Counted from the stretch's first letter, positions 6,619-15,145 are shown. The stretch is 32,825 nucleotides of DNA from Cryobacterium inferilacus (GCF_019599185.1 NZ_JAIEUL010000029.1:1-32825); one strand, 5' to 3'. Program-made: numbers and translations. The notes: generated from the sequence alone by a model not told the origin.

Positions 6619-9600
6619 TTAGCCCTTCGGTGTCACGGTGATGGGTGCCGGAACGTCATCCGTCAGCGCTATTCGATCAGTCGCGGTGGCGAATCGGCGG
6701 GCAGCGATATCCTGCACGTTGATGGTGAAGGCCTGCTCGGCGCTACCGGTCTGCCTCACCACCAGGTCGCTTCCGCTCCATACCTCAACTACCCAATTGG
6801 CATCTGGAAGACCGCAAGCACTCCACCGATCGACACTAATGGAATACGATCCAGCAGGTGCCGTCACACCATTGGGCCAGTAGATGTTCTCAATACCGCC
6901 CGGTTCGTTGGGACGATCGACGCTGCAGCTCCCATTGGAGTCGATGTCGAGTTGACCCTGACTCGCAGTCGGTCCTCGAGCGCCGTAGTAGATTTCCGTC
7001 CCGCTTGGTTCAACAACATGGAGGTCCATATCGCTCTTGTTGTTCCAATACAGCGTTATCCGAAGGTCAGAGGTACTGAATTCCGGAGCGGGGTTAGGAC
7101 GCGGCATATTGGGATCTGACACCCCGCCTTCTGCGGGTTCTCCGTCATCGCCCGGAGTGTCGCCGGTGAATATCTCATCCCAAGTCGTGGACCAGGTCAC
7201 GAGCGTCCAACGCTTTGTAATGGCTGCGACGATGGTTGCCTCCAGCAAGACCCTGTCGATGATCGGAAACTTAAGTTGGACTCCGATGGAGACTGTTCCT
7301 TCAAGGAAAGCCTCGAAATCCATTCCGACTTCGTCGGCATGGAAGTCGATGCCCAGTATGCCGGCACCCTCAATTTTGGGTCCGGCTGCGTCGTAGATGG
7401 AGATATCCATTACGGCTGTCGGTCCAATCGCCGCGGTAGCGTTCCCTTCCCACTTTGCTCCGTCACCGAATACAGGCAGGGTATTCGTTACCCGGGCAGT
7501 CGTCGACGCGTCGCGGAACCTGCCTTCGGTGTATCGAAAGCCGTAGTCCTGGATGATCCGGGTGCCCCAGCTCGCTTCGAATGATGCATCCGCTTTCAAC
7601 TCGCCATGCATCCCCAGTACGGCCTCCGAGGTGATTACGACATAGAACAATGGGCCGACGGGAAACTTGATCGTTGGGAAGTTAATTGTTCCGATCGTTT
7701 TATCGACCGACAACTCGGCTTCCCCAAAAACGCTTCCCGTCAGCGAAGCCTCGGTGGACCGGGTCAGGATTGTGCTGAATTCCACGACCTCAGAGCTGGA
7801 CAGATAGAACCAGTCGATGTCGATCTTCAGAACGAATTTGAGCGCGAATCCAAGTGAGACCTTGCCCTCAAGAACAGCACCACCGCTAGCGCTGAACTCC
7901 GTCTTGGCCGCGTTCGTCGCAGTGGAGTCGGCGTTTGACAGGTCTTTCTGCACGCCGCTGGGTGCCCAGGTATAGGTTGCCTTCTTCTCAAGGCCCTTCT
8001 CTAACTCTCTTTCGAGCGTGAAGTTCGGGTCACGATTGGCCTGGCGCCGGTTTGCAGTGTTGTCGAACATGGTGACGTCCTCGACATCGCCCGCTTCAAC
8101 GATAAGGCCGGGGGTATCGCTTTCGGCCGGTTCTGTCGCTGGAGTGAACTCCGTTCCGCCCAGTCCCATTAGGTCGACAGTGTCGTCGATCTCTCCCTGG
8201 CGAATTGCATCAATGAGCGACGCGTTCTCGGTAGTCAGTACCCATCCACCACTCGTTTCCTGAACTGACACAATGCGGCGCAGGAATCCCTGAGGTGCCA
8301 CACTTTCATTGATGCCCAAAACTATGTCGCCGGGAACGTATCCAGGGTCAAGCGCGAAGGTCAACGTGGTGTCTGAGATGTCCAGCATGCTCGCCAGGAT
8401 GACCTCAGGGATAACTCGGGTATCCGCCGAGAGCAGGATCTCGTCGGCGCCGGGAAGAGTTACAGAGATCGCGACCTCATCTTCCGCGGTTGTGCCCGCA
8501 CGGTCGACGGCTTCGACGCGGAACACATAGTCAGCCGTCTCCGGCACAGCCAGCTCGAGCTGCCAGGTGGAGGTTCCCTGCTGGTAGTCGACTTCGGCGA
8601 CGCCAATTAGCTCGGCACCCGAGTAGACACGCACGGAGTCGAGACTCGCAGATGAACTGGTCACTGTGCCCTCGAGGATGAAGGTCGAGACCTCCGTCAG
8701 GGAGATGTTTGTACCCGCTGTCGGCGAGTCCAGAGTGACGGCCAAGTCACTCGAGGCCACGGGCGTTGAAGAGATGATGTCACCGAGGCGCTGGAGCGAG
8801 ACGTCTGTCGATCCGCGACGGATTTCGGCGAACGAATCGACCGGAACCAGTGCGAGCTGTGCCTGCGTTCCAGTTGAAGGATCGACGACTGCGCCGGAGG
8901 CGCGCCCTGCAAGTTCGACGCCGACGCTGAGCAGTGTCGTCTGCTGGGCAGGGTCGGCTTCGAGCAGCACAAGGCTGTAGTCGGCGTCGTCCAGGGCAGA
9001 TAGCTCGACCTGGGCGCTGACTGCGTCGTCCACCTTGAGTTCGACTGCGGAGACGTCACCGACCGGGATGTAGCTGCCGTTGACGCTCAACGCGGAGTCG
9101 TTCTGTGCGGCGCCGAGCACGTAGCCACGCACGTCGATTCGAGCCGATCCGGTTCCCGATGCCAGAGCGGCGTTAATCTCGCCGGCGGCGTTGACCGCGG
9201 CGAGCGTAGTGATGATCGTGGTGCCAGCTTCGAGGGCGATATCCTGGTCTACGAGCAGAAGTGACGTTGCCGCGTCGACGGTGACCGAGACGGTTACCAT
9301 GGCGGCCCGCACGTTCAGTGTCGGAACGCCGCCAACACCGGTGACACCAATGACAGTGTTCTCGGTCGTGAGCTGGTCAGCTCCGAGTCCGTTCACCGTA
9401 TCGGTCCGGGTGACCGGCGCGGCTAGGGCCGAGAACTCGCCGGGCGCCGTGGTGGAGGTGAATGTTGCGATGACCTCGACACGGAGGTCAACTTCGCTGG
9501 TCGACGTTAGAACTACAGCTCCGTCAACGACTGGTACCAGAAGCGTTGTCGATGCGGATTGGGAAGCGCGCACAGACAGTGCCGGAGTTCCGACTGCATC

Positions 9601-9900
9601 AAGACGCAGATCACTAGCCGGCGCGAACAGCGAAACTCGGATGAGTGCGCTGGCAGCAGTCGGAGCGGATGTCTCCAGACCGAGCGAAATCGGTGTGGCA
9701 ACGTTCGCAACAAGCGACGTTCCGATTCCGAACTCAGAATCCACCAGCGGGACGCGCGGGGATGCCGCGGAGAAGCCAGTGCTCGCTGGGACGTCCGTGA
9801 TTGGGGCGGTGGACGCAGCGAGTGCCGGCGTAAGGCCGAGCGAGGTTGCACACACCACAACTGAGGCGAGGAATGCGGTGAGCGTTAAGCGGCGGTTCAA
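6619..9900 (-). CDS. Large secreted beta-rich surface protein with C-terminal DUF2135/YfaP-like domain
   Basis: A 1093-residue protein starting with TTG at 9900, which overlaps the TGA of the upstream gene; GAGG lies 6 nt before it, so it is translationally coupled. Residues 1-29 form a signal peptide ending PALA. Residues ~30-380 are beta-rich repeats. Residues ~385-485 look like a bacterial Ig-type domain (LDSPTAGTNISLTEVSTFIL). The central ~515-900 part is beta-rich and unrecognised. Residues ~944-1063 (LRITLYWNNKSDMDLHVVEP, then ENIYWPNG) resemble the DUF2135/YfaP beta sandwich and contain a probable cysteine pair. No sortase signal or membrane tail is present, so it is secreted or held by its partner. 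Its base composition is visibly less GC-rich than its neighbours, suggesting acquisition by transfer. Confidence 0.75.
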   Translation of the reverse strand: MNRRLTLTAFLASVVVCATSLGLTPALAASTAPITDVPASTGFSAASPRVPLVDSEFGIGTSLVANVATPISLGLETSAPTAASALIRVSLFAPASDLRLDAVGTPALSVRASQSASTTLLVPVVDGAVVLTSTSEVDLRVEVIATFTSTTAPGEFSALAAPVTRTDTVNGLGADQLTTENTVIGVTGVGGVPTLNVRAAMVTVSVTVDAATSLLLVDQDIALEAGTTIITTLAAVNAAGEINAALASGTGSARIDVRGYVLGAAQNDSALSVNGSYIPVGDVSAVELKVDDAVSAQVELSALDDADYSLVLLEADPAQQTTLLSVGVELAGRASGAVVDPSTGTQAQLALVPVDSFAEIRRGSTDVSLQRLGDIISSTPVASSDLAVTLDSPTAGTNISLTEVSTFILEGTVTSSSASLDSVRVYSGAELIGVAEVDYQQGTSTWQLELAVPETADYVFRVEAVDRAGTTAEDEVAISVTLPGADEILLSADTRVIPEVILASMLDISDTTLTFALDPGYVPGDIVLGINESVAPQGFLRRIVSVQETSGGWVLTTENASLIDAIRQGEIDDTVDLMGLGGTEFTPATEPAESDTPGLIVEAGDVEDVTMFDNTANRRQANRDPNFTLERELEKGLEKKATYTWAPSGVQKDLSNADSTATNAAKTEFSASGGAVLEGKVSLGFALKFVLKIDIDWFYLSSSEVVEFSTILTRSTEASLTGSVFGEAELSVDKTIGTINFPTIKFPVGPLFYVVITSEAVLGMHGELKADASFEASWGTRIIQDYGFRYTEGRFRDASTTARVTNTLPVFGDGAKWEGNATAAIGPTAVMDISIYDAAGPKIEGAGILGIDFHADEVGMDFEAFLEGTVSIGVQLKFPIIDRVLLEATIVAAITKRWTLVTWSTTWDEIFTGDTPGDDGEPAEGGVSDPNMPRPNPAPEFSTSDLRITLYWNNKSDMDLHVVEPSGTEIYYGARGPTASQGQLDIDSNGSCSVDRPNEPGGIENIYWPNGVTAPAGSYSISVDRWSACGLPDANWVVEVWSGSDLVVRQTGSAEQAFTINVQDIAARRFATATDRIALTDDVPAPITVTPKG

Positions 9901-10844
9901 TTGTGGCCTCGAATCCGACGGCGAAACGTGGTGGTGGCGAAACCGATGATGAGCAGCAGAGTTGCGGCAATAAGACCGGTAGTAACGTCGACTCCCGTGT
10001 TCGAAAGCTGCTGCTCCGCGTTCTTGGGTGCGTCTGCTCTGGCGGTGGTCGTCGGTGAAGGGGTAGTGGCGGCCGCTGGCGCAGCGGAGGCACCTTCGCC
10101 AGAACCCGCTCCAGCGGTGGGATTCGGAGTGGTCGTCGGGATCGCTGAGGAGTCACTGCCCGGCAGGGTGCCGGGTTCAGCGCTCGGGGTGGACGTCGGG
10201 ATCGCTGAGGAGTCACTGCCCGGCGGGGTGCCGGGTTCAGCGCTCGGGGTGGACGTCGGAATAGCCGAGGGCGCAGACGTCGGCACTGCAGTGGCGTTCG
10301 GGGCCGGGCTGCCTGTGGGACTCGGCTTATCAGTAACGGACGGCGTGGGCTTCGGACTCGGAGAGACGGCCGGGTCAGGCGTAGTCGACGGTGCTGGCTC
10401 GGGCGTTCCAGGGATCGCGAGGCGAGATCGAGCCTCAGTTAGAACATTCCCCTTAGCGTCGACAACGGTGAGGGAAAGGTCGGGGCCTGTCTGTGTTGTG
10501 CTGGACAGCCGCACCTCGACTGTTCCCGGTTGCACGGCGACAACAGCGCCCAGTCCGAAGACCGTGGAAAGAAGGGGAACGGAGACCCAGCCTGCGTCGT
10601 TTCGGATTTCTCCGGTGACTCTGCCTGTCGCACCGACAGCGGTGTCAATGTCGATCCACACCTGGGTACCGATAGCGGGCACTGCCGTACTGACGCTGGT
10701 GATGTTACTGGGTGCAGCGACTGCGGATATCGCGGTGGGAACGGAGAGAGAGCCGATGGCCCCGACGGCCACAACGGCAATCGCAAGTCGTCTCCTGACC
10801 CTCCTATTGCGATGTTCTGTAGCGAATTGCCCTTGAGAAAACAT
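9897..10844 (-). CDS. Sortase-anchored (LSNTG) Ser/Pro/Thr-rich surface protein
   Basis: A 315-residue protein. ATG 10844 is chosen because it is directly followed by a basic signal-peptide n-region (HRNRRVRRR) and hydrophobic core; 10892 is an alternative start. A beta-rich domain (residues ~45-150) is followed by a Pro/Ser/Thr-rich stalk of ~120 residues that includes a duplicated 20-residue unit. The C-terminus is LSNTGVD (from residue ~280), a hydrophobic helix, then RRRIRGHN: the classical cell-wall sorting arrangement with a variant of LPXTG. It is predicted to be linked covalently to the wall by a sortase that is not encoded here. Its stop overlaps the start of the 1093-residue gene, so the two are one operon and plausibly one surface structure. 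Confidence 0.8.
   Translation of the reverse strand: MFSQGQFATEHRNRRVRRRLAIAVVAVGAIGSLSVPTAISAVAAPSNITSVSTAVPAIGTQVWIDIDTAVGATGRVTGEIRNDAGWVSVPLLSTVFGLGAVVAVQPGTVEVRLSSTTQTGPDLSLTVVDAKGNVLTEARSRLAIPGTPEPAPSTTPDPAVSPSPKPTPSVTDKPSPTGSPAPNATAVPTSAPSAIPTSTPSAEPGTPPGSDSSAIPTSTPSAEPGTLPGSDSSAIPTTTPNPTAGAGSGEGASAAPAAATTPSPTTTARADAPKNAEQQLSNTGVDVTTGLIAATLLLIIGFATTTFRRRIRGHN
10141..10260. repeat. 60-bp tandem duplication inside the stalk region
   Basis: Positions 10141-10200 and 10201-10260 are identical except for two bases. Each codes for the 20 residues SAIPTSTPSAEPGTxPGSDS, in phase, so copy number can change without breaking the frame. A degenerate third unit follows from 10261. The high identity indicates recent duplication and likely length variation between strains. 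Confidence 0.9.
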
Positions 10845-10904
10845 GTGCCCCCGGTTCGGTCCTGGGCACTTAACCAGGCCCACGGAATCCAACGATAGGG
10901 GTCC

Positions 10905-10929
10905 ACAGAATGCTTTTTTGGCGTTCTGT
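10905..10929. promoter_or_regulatory. Inverted repeat upstream of the surface-protein operon
   Basis: ACAGAATGC (10905-10913) pairs with GCGTTCTGT (10921-10929) around TTTTTTG, with one T-G wobble. It lies ~60 bp upstream of the chosen start of the LSNTG gene, within the 241-bp gap (10845-11085) that must hold this operon's promoter. It could be an operator or a hairpin in the leader. It could also belong to the coding region if translation starts at 10892, although the repeat itself is upstream of that too. Confidence 0.35.
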
Positions 10930-11085
10930 AGGTTTGTGCCCTTCTCTGGGGGGCGTGCTTAGGGGTACCGCCTTGTGAGCGGTGCGGTTTCCTGCTCTGG
11001 AGGGTTGCTACGTCGACGGATAGAGCCACCGTGGGATGGTCAACGAGTACCGATCAGCGCACCCACAAGGATCGGCTTCAGCGCG

Positions 11086-11922
11086 TCATGCGAATCCGTA
11101 AAGCCTGAGGTAGCCCAGCGCGATGATGTTCCCGAAAAGAACTCCGGTCCAGGCTCCCGCGAGCATCCACGGACCGAACGGAATACTGCTCTTTCGTCCG
11201 GCGCGGCGAACGGCTAGCAGCACGACGCCGAACAGCCCGCCGAGTAGGAACGCGGCGAACGCGCCGATCGCGAGTTCGCCCCAACCGAGCCAGCCCAGGT
11301 ACAGGCCGAGCACCCCGGCGAGCTTAACGTCACCGAGGCCCATACCACCGGGGCGGATCAAGGCCAGAGCGAGATACAGGGCGAAGAGCCCCGCACCGCC
11401 AACGAGCGCTCCGAATAGCCGCGCCGGTTCACCGGCGAGCAGAGCCGCCACGGTAAGCAGGACCGCGCTGACCAGATACGCCGGGTAGATGATGCGGTTA
11501 GGCAGGGTGTGGGTGTCGAGATCGATCAGGGCAAGGGCGATGCTGATAGCACAGAGGTACAGGAATGCCGCGAGGGTGATGGCCCAGGCGACGATGGCCG
11601 TTCCATTGGCGGTGGCAGCTGGCGCGGTCGAGAGCATCCACCAGGTCACCGCAGCGAAGGAGACACCGGTCGCCAACTCCACAAGCGGATAGCGAGGCGA
11701 TATCGGGGCGCTGCAGTCGCGGCATTTGCCGCCGAGCACGAGCCAGGACAGCACCGGCACGTTGTCCCACGGGCGGATGCGCCCCCCGCACCGCGTACAC
11801 GCGCTCGGTGGTGTCGAAATCGATAGTCCCGCCGGGATGCGGTAGATGACGACGTTAAGGAAAGAGCCAATAAGCAACCCGAAGAGGCCGCCGGCGATGA
11901 CGACGAAGGTAATGACCGGCAT
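11086..11922 (-). CDS. pilD: Prepilin peptidase / N-methyltransferase (A24 family, PilD-like)
   Basis: A 278-residue polytopic membrane protein that cleaves and N-methylates type IV prepilins at the membrane. Features are an N-terminal domain with two CxxC pairs (C42/C45 and C67/C70, probably zinc-binding), then LIDLDTHTLPN (catalytic Asp near 134) and GGMGLGDVKLAG (catalytic Asp near 198). Six to eight hydrophobic helices are visible, and the length is normal for the family. The start ATG overlaps the pilO stop (TAATG), so it is coupled to pilO. The protein looks functional although its pilus locus is damaged and no prepilin gene is visible here. It could serve substrates encoded elsewhere. 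Confidence 0.92.
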   Translation of the reverse strand: MPVITFVVIAGGLFGLLIGSFLNVVIYRIPAGLSISTPPSACTRCGGRIRPWDNVPVLSWLVLGGKCRDCSAPISPRYPLVELATGVSFAAVTWWMLSTAPAATANGTAIVAWAITLAAFLYLCAISIALALIDLDTHTLPNRIIYPAYLVSAVLLTVAALLAGEPARLFGALVGGAGLFALYLALALIRPGGMGLGDVKLAGVLGLYLGWLGWGELAIGAFAAFLLGGLFGVVLLAVRRAGRKSSIPFGPWMLAGAWTGVLFGNIIALGYLRLYGFA

Positions 11923-12602
11923 TATTCCGCCGATGCGTCGAGGAGCACGTAGATCAGACCGCTGATCGTTGCGGTGACGGTGCCATCGGCGTCCTCGGCA
12001 GCAAGCGGCTGGACGCTTAGGTTGGTGACAGTGATCACACGGTCCCCGAACTGGAGGCCCTGCACGAACGCGAGCGCACCGTCATTGTCGCCGTCCACGG
12101 TAACCGTCACGGGCACGGCCAGGAATACCTCGGGTGACAGCGCAGCGGCTGGCACGGTGGTCGCGGGAGCAACGGTGGCGTCTGCCGCGGTTCCGGCCGC
12201 TGCGTTGTCAGTGACGGCCTCGGCAGCAGGGTCAGTCGCTTCTGGCGCCTCCGGGGTGACGAATGGCTGGGCATCGCTCAGCGCGATTGATGTCACGCTG
12301 ACCTGGTGTTCGTCGGCGATCGCAGTCACCTGCCGCACGAAATCCGGCAACTCGCCGGCGCCCGGAACAGCCTGGCGCAACTCCGTGAGTTCATCTTCAA
12401 GGTCGCCGATGCCGGCGAACTGCTCCTCCAGGCTAGCCAAACGCGCCTCGAAGGCGACGTTCTGTTCCTCGACCGCGACCCGTTCGAGGCGGGTGTCGTG
12501 CGCGACCTGCAGTTGCGGCGCAATGCCGAGGAACCAGCCGACAACCACTGCTACGCCGATTACGAGCACACCGCCGATAAGCCACAAACGGTTGCGGTCC
12601 AT
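11922..12602 (-). CDS. pilO: Type IV pilus inner-membrane alignment protein PilO
   Basis: A 226-residue protein starting at ATG 12602, which overlaps the pilN stop (TGATG). It has a short cytoplasmic N-terminus, one transmembrane helix (about residues 7-28), a coiled coil (about 33-85, LERVAVEEQNVAFEARLASL), and a periplasm-side-type ferredoxin-like domain (FVRQVTAIADEHQVSVTSIA and later FLAVPVTVTVDGDNDGALAF). An Ala/Thr-rich insert of ~40 residues separates the two halves, as in other actinobacterial PilO-like proteins. PilO normally pairs with PilN and links the motor to the rest of the machine. It appears intact but its partner is truncated. A second, broken PilO-like gene lies at 5967-6538. 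Confidence 0.8.
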   Translation of the reverse strand: MDRNRLWLIGGVLVIGVAVVVGWFLGIAPQLQVAHDTRLERVAVEEQNVAFEARLASLEEQFAGIGDLEDELTELRQAVPGAGELPDFVRQVTAIADEHQVSVTSIALSDAQPFVTPEAPEATDPAAEAVTDNAAAGTAADATVAPATTVPAAALSPEVFLAVPVTVTVDGDNDGALAFVQGLQFGDRVITVTNLSVQPLAAEDADGTVTATISGLIYVLLDASAE

Positions 12603-12905
12603 CAGCCCACCTCGGTCGTATCGGCGAATCGGCCCAGGTAGGCCTCCTCGTTGATGTGCAGGGTCAGCGTCACTATGTACGCGCCGGTTTCGGCGCGGCT
12701 GATGGTTCCGGGCGCGCTGTCGGCGTAGCCGGGCAGCTCGCTGAAGCTCTCAAGCCAGTCGGCTACCGGCGGCAGGCCAGGGCTCGTCACGTTGAGATTC
12801 ACGGTGGCGACCCGGCTGGCTTGGAGGGGCACCGTCGGCTGCGTGTAGGGCACCAGCGGTGAAGTCGAGTCGATCGAGACGGAGTCGATCGAGGCGTGAG
12901 CCGGG
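12602..12905 (-). pseudogene. pilN: pilN remnant (C-terminal ~100 residues only)
   Basis: From the breakpoint near 12897-12905 the frame reads LPAHASIDSVSIDSTSP, then VNLNVTSPGLPPVADWLESF, and ends LGRFADTTEVG at a stop overlapping the pilO start. This matches the C-terminal domain of a PilN-like protein in both sequence style and gene order (immediately before pilO). The N-terminal tail and membrane anchor are gone. The nearest usable start is GTG at 12853, which would give an 83-residue fragment with no signal. The upstream sequence is pilB in a different frame, so the remnant is most likely untranslated or non-functional. Confidence 0.75.
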
Positions 12906-13593
12906 AGATCACACCGTTCTGGATGCTCCGCGGCGCGGTCTGCATCTCGTGCAGTACGCCGTCGATGCGATAGCGCACCCGCAGGCTGTGCTCACCGGGC
13001 TCGATGTGGATGTCGGACGCGAGGTCCTGGATGGCCTGGCTGACGAGCAGGTTCACGAACCGCACAATGGGGGCGTCGTCGTCCCCGGCGTCGGAGACGC
13101 CGAAGGTAGCGCTATCGGCGGCCAGGGCCGCGTTCTCTTCCTCCAGCGCCGAGGTCAGGTCGTTGAGCTCACCGTCCGCCCGGTGATACCGGTCGATGGC
13201 CGCGAGCAGGTCGGTTCGTTCCGCCACGACCTGGGTGACCCGCATGCCGGCGGCCTCACGCACGTCGTCGACAGCGAAGACGTTGCCGGGATCGACCATG
13301 GCCAGCACCAGCCGGTTGCCGTCGATGAGGACCGGCAACACCTGGTGCCGCCGGCAGAGCCCAACCGGCACCAGCGCCACCGCCAGACGATCCACCGGGT
13401 ACTCCGCGAGTTCCACAAACGGCAGGTTTGCCTGTGCGGCGCGGGCCTTGGCGAATTGCACCTCGGTGATGACACCCTTGGTGACGAGGTCGCGCACCGC
13501 GGACTCGTCGGCGGGATCCCCGGCCAGGAGCGTGTCCAGGACCTCGATCGGCAGTGAACCGTGCAGGATCAGAATCTCAGTAAGAGTCGCCAT
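12898..13593 (-). pseudogene. pilB: pilB remnant: N-terminal 232 residues of the pilus extension ATPase
   Basis: ATG 13593 follows GGAAGGACTC. Residues ~1-135 (VITEVQFAKARAAQANLPFV) form a MshEN-type GspE/PilB N-terminal domain, a fold that binds c-di-GMP in some homologues. Residues ~174-232 (IVRFVNLLVSQAIQDLASDI, then RYRIDG and NGVISRL) begin the ATPase core. The family would continue with K-x-M-A-x-M-x-I-A-E-R-R and Walker boxes, but at about 12898 the sequence switches to pilN in another frame. It runs ~30 unrelated residues to a stop at 12799. Everything catalytic is missing: full-length PilB is ~550 residues. The reading frame is translatable but cannot be an ATPase. Confidence 0.85.
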
Positions 13594-13681
13594 GAGTCCT
13601 TCCCCCTGCGGGCTGCACAGCCAAACGACCACGGCAGCATATCGCTACCCTATCGGTTGGGCTGCCGACGGGTGACGCGGC

Positions 13682-14386
13682 TTAGTCGTCGGGCCAGAGG
13701 TTGTCGACGATGTCGAGGGTGTAGCCGGCGGGCCCGGCGTTGGTGTACTGGGTGGAGATCCAGATGCCGTCGCGCAGGAAGTGCGATTCGCCGTAGGTAC
13801 CGTCTTCGTTGGTGGTCTCGGTAACGCAGCGCAGCCCCTCGCGCTCCTCGTAACAATTGAAGCCGAGCTCATCGAGACGGTCGGCCACGGCCTCGCGCTC
13901 GTCGTCGTCGACCCAGACCACGGCGGTGACGACGCCGGTGCCCGAGGCGCCCTCGGCGGTGGTCCAGATGCAGAGCAGCGAGTCGTTCTCCTCGTACACC
14001 GCACGCAGTTCCTCATCGGCGGGGCCGCGCTGGGTATCCTCCCCCGGTGCGGTGGTCCAGTCCGGGTTCAGGGCCAGGTCACCGAAGGCGTCCACCATGG
14101 CGGGGCTGTACAGCTCGGCGCAGTCGGTGGGGCGCGGGGTACCCGGCTGCGGGGTGCCCATGGGCGAGGGCGACGGTGCGGGGGTGGCCGTGGGGGTGAT
14201 CGGAGCCGGGGTGCTGGTGGGGGTCGGCCGCGCCGCATCCGTCTGGGTCGGCGTGTTGGCGGGCCGCGGCCAGATCACCACGATCAGCACAATCGCCACC
14301 AGCAGCAGGCCGCCGAGCACCCCGATGAGCACCCGCAGCCGACGGTTCGTCGGCGAGGGTGGGGTCGGTGCATGTGCTGCGCCCAC
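13682..14386 (-). CDS. Four-cysteine membrane-anchored protein, paralogue 2
   Basis: A 234-residue protein. GTG 14386 is preferred because GGGGAG lies 6 nt before it; ATG 14437 or 14425 would add a Cys/Trp-containing tail ahead of the helix. The order is a basic N-tail (NRRLR), one transmembrane helix (about residues 18-40), a Thr/Pro-rich linker of ~45 residues, and the family domain with CAELYSPAMVDAFGDL, LCIW, CYEEREGLRC, GESHFLRDGIW and GYTLDIVDNLW. All four family cysteines are kept. It lies 72 bp downstream of paralogue 3 on the same strand and directly upstream of the pilB remnant. Function is unknown; the domain is predicted to be outside the membrane. Confidence 0.75.
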   Translation of the reverse strand: MGAAHAPTPPSPTNRRLRVLIGVLGGLLLVAIVLIVVIWPRPANTPTQTDAARPTPTSTPAPITPTATPAPSPSPMGTPQPGTPRPTDCAELYSPAMVDAFGDLALNPDWTTAPGEDTQRGPADEELRAVYEENDSLLCIWTTAEGASGTGVVTAVVWVDDDEREAVADRLDELGFNCYEEREGLRCVTETTNEDGTYGESHFLRDGIWISTQYTNAGPAGYTLDIVDNLWPDD

Positions 14387-14458
14387 GAGGATCTCCCCAG
14401 CCGTTTGGCGCCAGCATATCCCCATGCCGCGCCTCACCGCGGGGCTGAGACGAGTGGG

Positions 14459-15145
14459 TTAGGCGTCGGCCCAGATGGTGTTGACCATGTCGTGGGTGTA
14501 GCCGTCGGGGCCCGCGTTCACGTAGTGCGTGGCCAGCCAGATGCCGTCGCGCAGAAAGTGCGATTCACCGGCGGAGCCGTCGCTGTCGGGCTCGGTCTGC
14601 ATGACGCAGCGGATGCCGTCGAGCTCTTCGTAGCAGCTCTGGCCGAGGGCGAGCAGACGCTGGTACGCCGCCTCGGACTGCTCGGGGGTGACGTAGGACA
14701 CGTTGGTGGTGAGGCCGCTGTCAGACGGCCCGCCCTCGCTGGCCCAGATGCAGGTGAGGTGATCGGTGCCCTGGATCAGGGCGATGAGCTCCTCGTCGGT
14801 GCTGCCGGCCTGGAGTACAGCGTCGGACGCGACCGTCCAGGCGGGGTTGAGGGTGCGGGTCTCGCTGAAGGTGGTCAGCATCTCCGGGCTGTAGATGGCG
14901 TCGCAGGTGGTGGGGCGGGGGCCGGTGGTGGTCGCGGCGGCGGCCAGCGGCACCGGGTCGGCGGACGCCGTGGGGGTGGGCCGGGTGGCGGTGGGGTCGC
15001 CGGCGGCGGTCGGGGTGGCCGCTCCCCCGCGCCAGACCACGAGCACGACGACCAGGGCGATGACGAGGAGCCCGCCGAGCGCGGCCAGGATCACCCAGAG
15101 CAGACGGCGGGACGGTGCTGCTGTCGGTGACGTTTCGGCGCCCAT
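14459..15145 (-). CDS. Four-cysteine membrane-anchored protein, paralogue 3
   Basis: A 228-residue protein. ATG 15145 follows GAGGGGG by 5 nt. A short tail, a transmembrane helix (about residues 14-38), and a Thr/Ala/Pro linker precede the family domain with CDAIYSPEMLTTFSETR, LTCIW, TNVSYVTPEQ, CYEELDGIRC, GESHFLRDGIW and GYTHDMVNTIW. At DNA level the last ~120 bp closely resemble paralogue 1 (the minus-strand end codes NAGPDGYTHDMVNTIWA against NAGPNGYTHDMVNTIWA). So paralogues 1 and 3 are closer to each other than either is to 2, although 2 and 3 are adjacent. There is no lipobox. Confidence 0.75.
   Translation of the reverse strand: MGAETSPTAAPSRRLLWVILAALGGLLVIALVVVLVVWRGGAATPTAAGDPTATRPTPTASADPVPLAAAATTTGPRPTTCDAIYSPEMLTTFSETRTLNPAWTVASDAVLQAGSTDEELIALIQGTDHLTCIWASEGGPSDSGLTTNVSYVTPEQSEAAYQRLLALGQSCYEELDGIRCVMQTEPDSDGSAGESHFLRDGIWLATHYVNAGPDGYTHDMVNTIWADA

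Noticed and set aside
12799..13632. The 277-residue frame as a functional small GspE-type protein
   Set aside because: It lacks the Walker motifs, and its last ~30 residues are pilN DNA read in the wrong frame. It is better treated as a pilB remnant.
13781..15130. A long plus-strand frame across paralogues 2 and 3
   Set aside because: It is Gly/Arg-rich, spans two convincing minus-strand genes and the gap between them, and is a shadow of them.
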